A model generated the notes under the pieces. It ran no database searches, was not told where the DNA came from, and was given only the letters and a program-made list of their open reading frames with translations. Positions 45,552-52,946 of a DNA stretch of 64,000 bases are shown here, piece after piece (the first letter of the stretch is position 1; every line of letters starts with the position of its first letter). Source of the DNA: Saccharothrix sp. (GTDB taxonomy: Bacteria; Actinomycetota; Actinomycetes; Mycobacteriales; Pseudonocardiaceae); contig NZ_JAPSLK010000004.1 in assembly GCF_031180885.1 (NCBI RefSeq), positions 1 through 64,000 of the forward strand, written 5' to 3'. Position numbers and translations under genes: made by a program.

Positions 45552-46463
45552 TCAGACCGCGCAGCGCAGCGGGCCCCCGTGGTAGGCGATGGCGTCGCCC
45601 AGGGCCGCCGCGATGTCGATGTCAGTGCCGTTGGTGTCCGCGTACGCGCGGTGGAGGTTGAGGACGAGGCGTTCGCTGTCCGGGAGGGCGGCGAACTCGC
45701 CCAGGTCCGCCTCGCGGGCCGCTTCGAGCGGGGTCAGGCCGCGGGACGTCGCCGACTCGGCGGTGTTCGCCACGAACTCGTAGTAGCGGGCGTGGGCGGC
45801 CAGCACCTCTGTCCACTGTGGACCTTCGACGAGCGGGCCGTGGCCGGGCACGACCACCAGCGGGTCGAAGGTGCGCAGCCAGTCGAGGGACTTGAGCGCG
45901 CCGGACAGCGAGCCCATCGCGATCAGCGGGGTCACGCCGTGGAAGACCAGGTCGCCGGTGAACAGCACCCGGTCCTCGGGCAGCCACGCCACCGCGTCGC
46001 CGAGGGTGTGGGCGGCGAAGCCCGGGTGGCGCACGACGATCGGCTTGTCGCCCGCGTGCAGGGTGATCTCGTCGCGGAACGTCAGCGAGGGCGCGCGGAC
46101 GGCGTCGATGCCCCAGTCCGGGGTCGGCGACCACACGGGCGGGGTGTTGGCCAGGATGAAGTCGGCCAGCACCCCCTGCCGGGTCAGCTCGTGCGCGGCG
46201 ATGACCGTGGTCGGCGGGAGCAGGGCGTTGCCGTAGACGTGGTCGCCGTGCAGGTGGGTGTTCAGCGCGACCGTCACCGGCGCGCCGCCGGTCGCCGCGG
46301 ACACCGCGTCCAGGAACGCCTGCGTCCTGCGGCGGGTCGCGCACGTGTCGACCAGCACGACCTCGCCGCCGGCGTGCACCGCCCCGGCGTTGTTGATCCA
46401 CCACGTGCCGTCCGCCTGCACCCACGCGAACACGCCGGGCGCGACTTCCCGAAGATCGGTCAT
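45552..46463 (-). CDS. MBL-fold metallo-hydrolase
   Basis: Metallo-beta-lactamase-fold hydrolase of 303 residues. Metal motif NTHLHGDHVYGN (about 68-79), further ligands in HPGFAAHTLGD, FTGDLVFHG and VVVPGHGP. The resemblance is to MBL hydrolases of the cyclase/lactonase type. It follows the SMP-30 gene by a few bases on the same strand, so both probably process the same lactone or ester. ATG 46463 is preferred to GTG 46472 because it places the start before the conserved EVAPGVFAWVQ block. Confidence 0.85.
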   Translation of the reverse strand: MTDLREVAPGVFAWVQADGTWWINNAGAVHAGGEVVLVDTCATRRRTQAFLDAVSAATGGAPVTVALNTHLHGDHVYGNALLPPTTVIAAHELTRQGVLADFILANTPPVWSPTPDWGIDAVRAPSLTFRDEITLHAGDKPIVVRHPGFAAHTLGDAVAWLPEDRVLFTGDLVFHGVTPLIAMGSLSGALKSLDWLRTFDPLVVVPGHGPLVEGPQWTEVLAAHARYYEFVANTAESATSRGLTPLEAAREADLGEFAALPDSERLVLNLHRAYADTNGTDIDIAAALGDAIAYHGGPLRCAV

Positions 46464-46473
46464 GCCGCGCAAC

Positions 46474-47379
46474 CTACCGAACGGGCGAGTGCACCGGCCG
46501 CGCGCCGTTGACGTTGAACAGCAACGAGTAGACCGACGTGGTGGCGGTGATGAACAGGCGGTTGCGCTTGGGGCCGCCGAAGCACACGTTCGACACCACT
46601 TCGGGCACGCCGATCCGGCCGAGCAGCGTGCCGTCCGGGTGGATGCAGTGGACGCCGTCGCCGGCCGCCGCCCAGATCCGACCCTGCTCGTCCAGCCGGA
46701 TGCCGTCGAACTGGCCTTTCGTGCACCGCGCCACCTCGTCGCCGCCGCGCAGCTTGTCGCCGTCGACCTCGAACGCCCGGATGTGGTTGCGCTGCGTGTC
46801 GACGATGTAGAGCGTGGTCCAGTCGGGCGAGAACGCGAGGCCGTTGGGTCGCTCGAAGTCGTCGGCGACGACCCGGACTTCCCCGGTGATCGGGTCGGCC
46901 CGGTAGACGTGGCACGCCCCGATCTCCGACTCCGCCCGCACGCCTTCGTAGTCGCTGAGGATGCCGTAGGGCGGGTCGGTGAACCACACGCTGCCGTCGG
47001 GCGCCACCACGACGTCGTTGGGGCTGTTGAACCTCTTGCCGTCCACCCGGTCGGCGAGGACTGTGGTCGAGCCGTCGTGCTCGGTGCGGGTGACCCGCCG
47101 TTCGCCCTGCTCGCAGGTGATCACCCGGGCCTGCGCGTCGAGCGTGCGGCCGTTGGCGTACCCGGCGGGGGCGCGGAAGACGCCGACGTGGCCGGTGGTC
47201 TCGTCCCAGCGCAGGACCCGGTCGTTGGGGATGTCGCTCCACAGCAGGTACCGGCCGGCGGGCACGTACGCAGGCCCCTCGGTCCACTTGCCGCCCGACC
47301 ACAGCCGTTCCAGCAGGTCGTCACCGAAGATCAGCAGCCGCTCGTCGAGCGACTCCACCTTGGTCGGGATGACATCCAT
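46474..47379 (-). CDS. SMP-30/gluconolactonase-family lactonase
   Basis: Six-bladed propeller hydrolase of 301 residues. WTEGPAYVPAGRYLLWSDIPNDRVLRWDETTG carries the conserved metal Glu; FNSPNDVVVAPDGSVWFTDPPYG holds the Asn ligand and substrate strand; ERPNGLAFSPDWTTLYIVDT and FDGIRLDEQGRIWAAAGDGV hold the remaining ligands. It hydrolyses sugar lactones in known relatives. ATG 47379 has a GAGGAG site 6 bases upstream. It heads an operon with the MBL hydrolase and is divergent from an Lrp regulator. Confidence 0.9.
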   Translation of the reverse strand: MDVIPTKVESLDERLLIFGDDLLERLWSGGKWTEGPAYVPAGRYLLWSDIPNDRVLRWDETTGHVGVFRAPAGYANGRTLDAQARVITCEQGERRVTRTEHDGSTTVLADRVDGKRFNSPNDVVVAPDGSVWFTDPPYGILSDYEGVRAESEIGACHVYRADPITGEVRVVADDFERPNGLAFSPDWTTLYIVDTQRNHIRAFEVDGDKLRGGDEVARCTKGQFDGIRLDEQGRIWAAAGDGVHCIHPDGTLLGRIGVPEVVSNVCFGGPKRNRLFITATTSVYSLLFNVNGARPVHSPVR

Positions 47380-47454
47380 GCCTAGCTCCTCAATGCCGAA
47401 TCTCATCTGGTCGTCAGCTTATACTGCTTGACAGCATCTGGTGAGGAGTGCGCG

Positions 47455-47904
47455 ATGGACGACACTGACCGGGCCGTGCTGGCGCTGCTGCGGGAGGACG
47501 CGACCCTGTCCTACGCGGCTCTGGGGGCGCAGGTGGGGCTGTCCGCGGCGGCGGCGCACGAGCGGGTGCGCAAGCTGCGGGAGCGCGGGGTGATCCGGCG
47601 GACCACGATCGAGGTCGACCCCGCCGCGCTCGGGTTGGACGTGCTGGCGTTCGTCCTGGTCGACTCGTCGGCGTGGGTGGGGTCGCCGGAGACCGCCGAC
47701 GCTTTGCGCGCCCTGCCCGCGGTGGAGGAGGCGCACATCGTGGCCGGGAAGGCGTCGCTGCTGCTGAAGGTCCGGACGGCCGGGACGCGCGAGTTGCAGG
47801 TGGCGCTGCGGGAGGTGCACGACATCGCGGGGGTGTCCGGGACGAACGCGATCGTGGTGCTGGAGACGTGTTTCGAGCGGTCGGCGGACCCGGGTTCACG
47901 CTGA
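47455..47904 (+). CDS. Lrp/AsnC-family regulator
   Basis: Lrp/AsnC regulator of 149 residues. The N-terminal helix-turn-helix is DDTDRAVLALLREDATLSYAALGAQVGLSAAAAHERVRKLRERGVIRRTTIEVDPAALG (2-60); the C-terminal RAM domain follows (LPAVEEAHIVAGKASLLLKVRTAGTRELQVALREVHDIAGVSGTNAIVVLET). ATG 47455 follows GAGGAG by 6 bases. It probably controls the divergent lactonase operon. The intergenic region has a TATACT box at 47420-47425 on the plus strand. Its 3' end overlaps the convergent SnoaL-like gene by 9 bases. Confidence 0.9.
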   Translation: MDDTDRAVLALLREDATLSYAALGAQVGLSAAAAHERVRKLRERGVIRRTTIEVDPAALGLDVLAFVLVDSSAWVGSPETADALRALPAVEEAHIVAGKASLLLKVRTAGTRELQVALREVHDIAGVSGTNAIVVLETCFERSADPGSR

Positions 47905-48312
47905 GCAGGCGGCGGCGATCGTGCCGGTGTCCCAGTAGAACGGCCGGACCTCGGTGATGCGCCCGTCCTCGACGGTGATCACCTGGAGGATCGGGAACTC
48001 CAGCTCCCGACCGGTCGCGCGGACGCGGGCGTGCACGCGGGTCAGCACCACCAGCGGGCTGGTGCGGGTCAGGAACTCCTGCTCCACCAGGTCGAAGCGC
48101 TCCCACGTCCGGCTCATCCGGAGGAAGAACCGCTCCATGCCGTCGTGTCCGCGCCACACGCCGCCGTAGGGCAGCGATTCCGCTTGGTGCAGCACGACAT
48201 CGGGGGCGAAGAACGGTGCGAGCGGCGCGAAGGACGCCTGTCCCGGCCCGCCCGCGGCGAGGTAGTCGACCTCGGCGGCGTACATGCCTTCGAGCACTTC
48301 GAGAGCGGTCAT
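47896..48312 (-). CDS. SnoaL-like/NTF2-fold protein
   Basis: Small alpha+beta barrel protein of 138 residues: LEGMYAAEVDYLAAGG at the N-terminus, FFAPDVVLHQAESLPYGGVWRGHDGMERFFLRMSRTWERFD in the middle, and QVITVEDGRITEVRPFYWDTGTIAAAC at the end, the usual order of SnoaL-like/ketosteroid isomerase-like proteins. Functions range from cyclases to dehydratases to non-catalytic. ATG 48312 is chosen; upstream sequence is low-complexity. Confidence 0.8.
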   Translation of the reverse strand: MTALEVLEGMYAAEVDYLAAGGPGQASFAPLAPFFAPDVVLHQAESLPYGGVWRGHDGMERFFLRMSRTWERFDLVEQEFLTRTSPLVVLTRVHARVRATGRELEFPILQVITVEDGRITEVRPFYWDTGTIAAACSA

Positions 48313-48571
48313 GAAGATCATCCTGCGGCCGGCGCGGGGCTCGCCGCCGGCGGCGATCGGACGCAGTGGTCGGCGGCGATGGGTTGGCGGCGGTGGTCGC
48401 CGCTGCCCCTGCTCGGCCACGGGGCTCGCCGGCGGCGGTGGTCGGCGGCGGTGGTGGTCGGCGGCGGTGGTCGGCCGCGCGGGTCGGCCGCGGTGGTCGC
48501 CGCCGTCCCGCTCGGCTGCGGGAGTCGCCGCCGTCCCCGCTCGGCTGCGCGGATCGCCCCGGTCGGCCGCG
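48313..48571. other. GGTGGTCGGCGGC-rich low-complexity spacer
   Basis: No gene. The segment consists of imperfect repeats of GGTGGTCGGCGGC and CGCTCGGCTGCG words. All six frames are open by composition only. Confidence 0.6.
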
Positions 48572-48604
48572 GTGGTCCCGTGCGGGCGCCTCGCACGGGA
48601 CCAC
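48572..48604 (-). terminator. Terminator of the secreted protein gene
   Basis: GTGGTCCCGTGCG (48572-48584) pairs perfectly with CGCACGGGACCAC (48592-48604), a 13-bp stem with a 7-base loop, 7 bases beyond the stop of the minus-strand secreted protein gene. Confidence 0.75.
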
Positions 48605-48610
48605 CTGTGG

Positions 48611-49228
48611 TCAGCCGATCGTCGTGGTGGTGATGACCGGGTTCGGGTTGGGGTAGCAGCGGGTCGGGACGTTGACGTTGCCGATGAACGAGGACACGAC
48701 GGCGGTGAACGTCAGGCCCGGGTCGCTGTAGGAGGTGCCGTACAGCTTGGTCTGGATCGTGCCGGACGAGCCCGCCTTGAGCTGCACGGTGACCGTGGGC
48801 AACTCGAAGGTCGAGCCGCCGGCGATGGGACCGCTCGCGGACAGGGTCGCGATCCCGCCGCTGACGGTCAGGCTGGTGGTGCCCACGTTCGACCCGCCGG
48901 ACAGGGTGGCGGACACGTACGTGGAGTTCGCCGGGATCGGCACCTTCAGCGCGAGCGACTGCACGCGCCGGACGGTGTAGCCGTTGACCGACGAGGGGAC
49001 GGTGTTGGGCGCCGGGTCGATCACGACCGCGAGGCCGCCGCCGGGCGCGACCGTCGCGGGTGCGGTGACCTCGGCGCTCTGGCTGAGGGTGAAGTTCTCC
49101 GGGCCGACCGGGGTGCTGCCCTGGCAGGCGAAGTTCGCCGTGTGCGGGACGGCGACCGCCGTGGGTGCGAAGGCGACGGTGGCGACGGCCGCCAGGGCGA
49201 GCGCGGACAGGGTTCGACGAGGTGTCAT
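48611..49228 (-). CDS. Secreted beta-rich protein (DUF6801-like)
   Basis: Secreted protein of 205 residues. The signal peptide MTPRRTLSALALAAVATVAFAPTAVA precedes a beta-rich, Thr/Ser/Val-rich mature domain with one Cys near each end (NFACQGS, PTRCYPN), which could form a disulphide. It resembles actinobacterial secreted proteins of the DUF6801 kind, whose role is not known. It is monocistronic with a strong terminator. Confidence 0.7.
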   Translation of the reverse strand: MTPRRTLSALALAAVATVAFAPTAVAVPHTANFACQGSTPVGPENFTLSQSAEVTAPATVAPGGGLAVVIDPAPNTVPSSVNGYTVRRVQSLALKVPIPANSTYVSATLSGGSNVGTTSLTVSGGIATLSASGPIAGGSTFELPTVTVQLKAGSSGTIQTKLYGTSYSDPGLTFTAVVSSFIGNVNVPTRCYPNPNPVITTTTIG

Positions 49229-49534
49229 CAGGGTTACCTCGGTTCACTGGGGTGGCAGGGAGTGCAGAGAGCCGCGGCAACGAGATCGTTACTTGTGAAT
49301 AGTCTTCACGTCAAGGAAGGGTGGTAGAGGGCAAGATCGTTGTCGGTGACGGTCGGTGGTGTTGGCGGCGGGTGGCTGCGCCGGGGTGGTGACCTGCGGT
49401 TGTGTCGTGGGGAGTTGCTGGTCGCCCGGATGGTGGTGCTCGGTCTACGCAGGGCGTTCGGACGCCGCCGGGCGGGTGGTTATGTGTTACCCCCGGTTTA
49501 CCCCACCGAGTGCGCAGTGGACGCCGCCAAGGGG
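49229..49534. other. Intergenic gap
   Basis: No supported gene. It holds the promoter of the secreted protein gene at its left and lies downstream of PhoX at its right. Frames open here have poor codon bias. Confidence 0.5.
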
Positions 49535-50995
49535 TCAGACGCCGATTCGGCCCCACGGTCCCCAGATGGCGAACGTCATCCCCCTTGAGGCTTGGATGTT
49601 GACGAACAGGGTGTGGCCGTCGGGGCTGAAGGTCGAGCCCGCGAACTCGTCGTTGAACCGGGGCGTGCCGGTGCTGCTGGTGAGGCGGTTGAGGGCGATG
49701 TCGAACAGTTGGCCGTCGCGGGCCAGGCCGCGCAGGTAGTTGTCGTTGACGCCGTCCTCGCAGACGACGAGCGTGCCGCGCTTGCTGGTGGTGACGTTGT
49801 CCGGGAAGTCCAGCACGTCCGGGCCGGGGGACTGGTAGAGCAGCGTGAGGACGCCGGAACTCGTGTCGTAGCCCCAGATCTGTCCGGTTCCGTTGCCGTA
49901 GCCGCCGACCGTGTCCGGCCCGGTCTCGGCGGGACCGCCGCCCTGGGTGGAGGTGAAGTACACGACGCCGCGGTCGTAGGCCGAGCCTTCCAGCCGGGAG
50001 AACAGGGCCGCGCCTTGGGCTTGGCCCTGGGCGGCGACGTGGTTGAGCGCGGTGTCGTTGGTGGTGGGGGCGGGTTGGCCCGCGGTGTAGGGGAAAGTCG
50101 GGGCCGGGTCGTCGATGTCGACCCATTCGGTCTGGTAGCTGGTGCCTTGGGGTTGGGCGGCTTCGAGGTGGGCGTTGGGGATGTTCTTGATCTTGAGCAT
50201 TTGCAACCGGCCCTGGTTGTCGAGCTTGCCGGTGGCGAACGGGCTGCGGCGGGGGCGGTAGCGGTAGAAGCCCGAGGCGAAGCCGAAGTTGTCCTCGGTG
50301 AGGTAGAGGTAGCCGCCGAGCGGGTCGAAGGCGACCGATTCGTGGGCGAAGCGGCCGGCGGCGGTGATCGGTTCGCGGTCGGACTCGCCGCGGACGGGGA
50401 CTTCGAAGATGAAGCCGTGGCGCTGGGTGAGGTTGACGTTGGGCGCGCCGGTGAAGTCGGGGCCGACGTCGGGGCCGTTGATGGTCTCTTCGCAGGAGAT
50501 CCAGGAGCCCCAGGGCATCCGGCCGCCGGAGCAGTTCATCATCGTGCCGTTGAGGCTGGTGTGGGAGCGGACGACTTCGCCGTAGCGGGTCACTTCGACG
50601 GTGGTGGTGCCGCCTTGGGCGGCGGTGTCGTAGGCCTTGGCGGTGTCGCCGAAGGCTTTGCCGGGGCCGTTGAGCTCGTGGTTGCGGACGAGGAGGTAGT
50701 TGCCGCGGGGGGCGGGGAAGGCGCCCATGCCGTCGTGGCGTCCGGGGAGGACGGTCTTGTCGTCGAGGACGACGGTGGACTCGGTGTCGTGGAAGGACCG
50801 GTAGTGGAAGCCTTCGGGCAGCCACAGGCGGACGGTTCCGTCGCGGAGGTCGGGGATCGGGGTCAGGGGGTTGGCCCTTGATCGGGCGGTGCGGGTGGCG
50901 GCGGGTGCGGCTGCGGCTCGGTTGAGGAAGCCGGCGAAGGGGCCGCCCAGCAGGGCACCGGCAACGGCTCCACGCAGAACGGTACGACGATCCAT
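49535..50995 (-). CDS. PhoX-family (DUF839) phosphatase, Tat-exported
   Basis: Protein of 486 residues with a twin-arginine signal (MDRRTVLRGAVAGALLGG). The mature part has PhoX/DUF839 blocks: ALNRV-like N-terminus, VRNHELNGPG, GGTTTVEV, NCSGGRMPWGSWISCEETING (metal-site Cys/Glu region), FAHESVAFDPLGGYLYLTEDN and VVCEDGVNDNYLRGL. PhoX enzymes are calcium/iron-dependent alkaline phosphatases of the outside; some DUF839 members are not proven phosphatases. ATG 50995 places the RR motif at the start. It is preceded by a G-rich spacer. Confidence 0.85.
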   Translation of the reverse strand: MDRRTVLRGAVAGALLGGPFAGFLNRAAAAPAATRTARSRANPLTPIPDLRDGTVRLWLPEGFHYRSFHDTESTVVLDDKTVLPGRHDGMGAFPAPRGNYLLVRNHELNGPGKAFGDTAKAYDTAAQGGTTTVEVTRYGEVVRSHTSLNGTMMNCSGGRMPWGSWISCEETINGPDVGPDFTGAPNVNLTQRHGFIFEVPVRGESDREPITAAGRFAHESVAFDPLGGYLYLTEDNFGFASGFYRYRPRRSPFATGKLDNQGRLQMLKIKNIPNAHLEAAQPQGTSYQTEWVDIDDPAPTFPYTAGQPAPTTNDTALNHVAAQGQAQGAALFSRLEGSAYDRGVVYFTSTQGGGPAETGPDTVGGYGNGTGQIWGYDTSSGVLTLLYQSPGPDVLDFPDNVTTSKRGTLVVCEDGVNDNYLRGLARDGQLFDIALNRLTSSTGTPRFNDEFAGSTFSPDGHTLFVNIQASRGMTFAIWGPWGRIGV

Positions 50996-51287
50996 CGCCG
51001 CATCGTGCGCCCGGGTGGGTGGTCGCGCAAGTGGTGAGGTGGGGGGATGGCGGGGGTGGGCGAGGGTTTGCGGCAAGGGTTTTGCGGCCGGGGGTATTGC
51101 GGCGGGGGTATTGGGGCGGGGTCGTGGGGCTGCGGTGTGGGGTTGTGGTGTGGGGTTGCAGTGGATGGGCGTGCTGCGGCGGGCGGGCGAGCTGTGGCGG
51201 CGGCGGTGCGGTGGCGGTGTGGCGGCGGTGCGGGGGTGTGGCGGGAGTTGGGTTGCGTTGGGCGGGTTGCGTTGGTGGGGTGGACAC
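50996..51287. other. G-rich, skewed non-coding stretch
   Basis: The plus strand is packed with GGGGG, GGGGTATTG, TGCGGTGTGGGG and GGCGGCGGTG words, with little C, for about 260 bases. Several runs of four or more G within short distance give G-quadruplex potential. No gene is credible. Confidence 0.6.
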
Positions 51288-51443
51288 CTACCGGCAGCCG
51301 AAGCCCACCTCCCAACCGGTACGCCACCTGCTCACCATGCCCCGGTCGAACATGCCCGGGTCGAACACGCCTATGGCGAACATGCCCAAGGTGAACATGC
51401 CCGGGTCGAAGGTCAGCACCGCCCGGTCCACATCGCAGAGCAC
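51288..51443 (-). CDS. Short protein with pentapeptide-like repeats
   Basis: Minus-strand frame of 51 residues from GTG 51443: VLCDVDRAVLTFDPGMFTLGMFAIGVFDPGMFDRGMVSRW... Five five-residue units of the type F-x-x-G-M/V follow one another, which resembles pentapeptide-repeat coils. Codon third positions are G/C-biased, supporting translation. A start further upstream is possible. The function is unknown and homologues cannot be named. Confidence 0.4.
   Translation of the reverse strand: MLCDVDRAVLTFDPGMFTLGMFAIGVFDPGMFDRGMVSRWRTGWEVGFGCR
51344..51418. repeat. Five 15-bp tandem repeats
   Basis: Units of 15 bases start at 51344, 51359, 51374, 51389 and 51404, with consensus GGTCGAACATGCCCG. 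They encode the pentapeptide-like repeats of the minus-strand frame. Confidence 0.85.
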
Positions 51444-51699
51444 GGGAGCGGTCCAGGCCCGGCTGGTCGCGCCGCCGTCCCTCGGTACTCCTCGTTGCGC
51501 GTATCGGCCACCGCGCGTGTCAGCCACCGCGCGTGTCAGCCACCTCGGCCCTGCACGCAGGGCGACCACCTGCGCCTCAATGCCGCCGAAAGGATGACCT
51601 TGCTGCGCCGATCGGTGTAACGCTTCCCTTGGCCTCTCCCGACTCCACGGGTAGCGCGCTCGTCCGGGAGATCTCCTGTCACCCCACGGAGGAGAGATC

Positions 51700-52203
51700 A
51701 TGAAGCGAACAGCCGTGCTCGCGGCGGCCCTCGTCGCGCTGTTGGGGGTGCTCGTCGCGCCCGCGCAGGCGGTGCCGGCCGGTGCCCAGGTGGGGATGGA
51801 CCTCGCCAGGGTCCGCTTGGCCACCGTGCACTTCCACAACCTCCAGACCGCCCTGGACGCCGGGTACGTGCCGGCCGGCGACTGCGTCCCCGGCATGGGG
51901 TTCCACTACTTCAACCCGGCACTGGCCGGACCGGGCCTCGACGTCGAGCGCCCCGAACTGCTCGTCTACGCACCGACCCCGAGCGGGCGGTTGCGGCTGG
52001 TGGCGGTCGAGTGGTTCCAGGTCGACGCGGACGGGCGGACCGACACCGACTTCGACCGGCCGTTCCTGTTCGGCGTCGGGTTCGACGGACCCATGGAGGG
52101 CCACGAGCCGGGCATGCCGGTCCACTACGACCTGCACGCGTGGGTGTGGGAGCACAACCCGGACGGGATGTTCGCCGCCTTCAACCCCGGGATCGTCTGC
52201 TAG
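51700..52203 (+). CDS. Secreted conserved hypothetical protein
   Basis: Secreted protein of 167 residues. Signal peptide MKRTAVLAAALVALLGVLVAPAQA, then VRLATVHFHNLQTALDAGYVPAGDCVPGMGFHYFNPALAG...LLVYAPTPSGRLRLVAVEWFQVDADG...PFLFGVGFDGPMEGHEPGMPVHYDLHAWVWEHNPDGMFAAFNPGIVC. The mature part contains two Cys and many His residues (HFHN, GFHYF, GHEPGMPVHYDLHAW) that could bind metal. The sequence looks strongly conserved in style, but I do not know a function. A GGAGGAG site precedes ATG 51700. Confidence 0.8.
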   Translation: MKRTAVLAAALVALLGVLVAPAQAVPAGAQVGMDLARVRLATVHFHNLQTALDAGYVPAGDCVPGMGFHYFNPALAGPGLDVERPELLVYAPTPSGRLRLVAVEWFQVDADGRTDTDFDRPFLFGVGFDGPMEGHEPGMPVHYDLHAWVWEHNPDGMFAAFNPGIVC

Positions 52204-52213
52204 CACCCCCGCC

Positions 52214-52252
52214 GCTCCTGACCGCCGCCGGGACGAGGCGGCGGTCAGGAGC
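52214..52252. terminator. Bidirectional terminator, 16-bp perfect stem
   Basis: GCTCCTGACCGCCGCC (52214-52229) pairs perfectly with GGCGGCGGTCAGGAGC (52237-52252) around a 7-base loop. The right arm covers the stop codon of the minus-strand DinB gene. Confidence 0.85.
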
Positions 52253-52745
52253 GTGCCAGGAGTTGTTCGCGGAGGATGTCGGCGTGGCCGGCGTGCTGGG
52301 CCAGTTCGCGGATCACGTGCAGGTACACCCAGCGGAGGGGGATAGGGCCGCGGCGGTTGCCCGGGAGCAGGTCGTCGAGGGCCAACGACGCGGTGGCCTG
52401 GCGGGACGCTTCGCACGCCTCCCGGTGGGCCTGTTGGATGCCGGCGATGGTGTCCGTCTCGTCCAGGATGAACGACTCGTCCGGGGTCGCCGGGATGCCG
52501 ATCTCCGCCCGCGGTCGGCACGTCACGGCCTCGTCGAACCACACCTTCTCGACGAAAGTCGCGTGCTTCACCAAACCCAGCAACGTCGTCCGCGACGGCA
52601 CCAGCGACCGCCTCACCTGCTCCTCGGTCAGCCCGTCCAGGCACGCGTTGATCATCCGGCGGTGCTCGTCGAGGAAAGCCTCGAACTGCTCGCGCAGCGA
52701 ATGGTTCAGCACGTCCATAGTGGACAGAGTCACGGTTTCGCCCAT
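52245..52745 (-). CDS. DinB-family protein (DUF664)
   Basis: Four-helix-bundle protein of 166 residues of the DinB/DUF664 group. LREQFEAFLDEHRRMINACLDGLTEEQVRRSLVPSRTTLLGLVKHATFVEKVWFDEAV gives the first metal His, and WVYLHVIRELAQHAGHADILREQL the other two (HxxxH). Relatives are mycothiol- or bacillithiol-dependent transferases. The actinomycete context favours mycothiol. ATG 52745 is the start. It is monocistronic and shares a terminator with the secreted protein gene. Confidence 0.88.
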   Translation of the reverse strand: MGETVTLSTMDVLNHSLREQFEAFLDEHRRMINACLDGLTEEQVRRSLVPSRTTLLGLVKHATFVEKVWFDEAVTCRPRAEIGIPATPDESFILDETDTIAGIQQAHREACEASRQATASLALDDLLPGNRRGPIPLRWVYLHVIRELAQHAGHADILREQLLARS

Positions 52746-52946
52746 GCGTGGAGCATTTCAAGGTCGGGTCACCGGAAGCAAGCCGATTCGGTTGTCATAA
52801 TATCTTCAGTGCTGATCAAAGGACGGAATCAAAGCAGCCGAACCCCAGGACAAAGCTGCGGATCAGAAGTACCACCCGCGGGCGCTCGGGGTGCGGAGGT
52901 CGGTGGTTGCCGGCAACGTTCCCCCCAGTCGGGTGACGGGAGGTGC
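52746..52946. promoter_or_regulatory. AT-rich promoter region of cydAB
   Basis: The stretch contains an AT-rich core (TTGTCATAATATCTTCAGTG near 52792-52811). No Rex-type TTGTGAA-N4-TTCACAA site is visible. A GGGAGG site precedes the cydA GTG. Confidence 0.4.

Noticed and set aside
49311-51287. A 658-codon frame antiparallel to nothing but overlapping PhoX
   Set aside because: Pro/Arg/His-rich shadow of the PhoX frame with no domain content.
51344-51418. Possible CRISPR or iteron array
   Set aside because: 15-bp period without spacers and coding for a five-residue repeat; no Cas or replication gene nearby.
52754-52830. A Rex operator before cydA
   Set aside because: No TTGTGAA/TTCACAA dyad could be found; only a general AT-rich promoter-like core is present.
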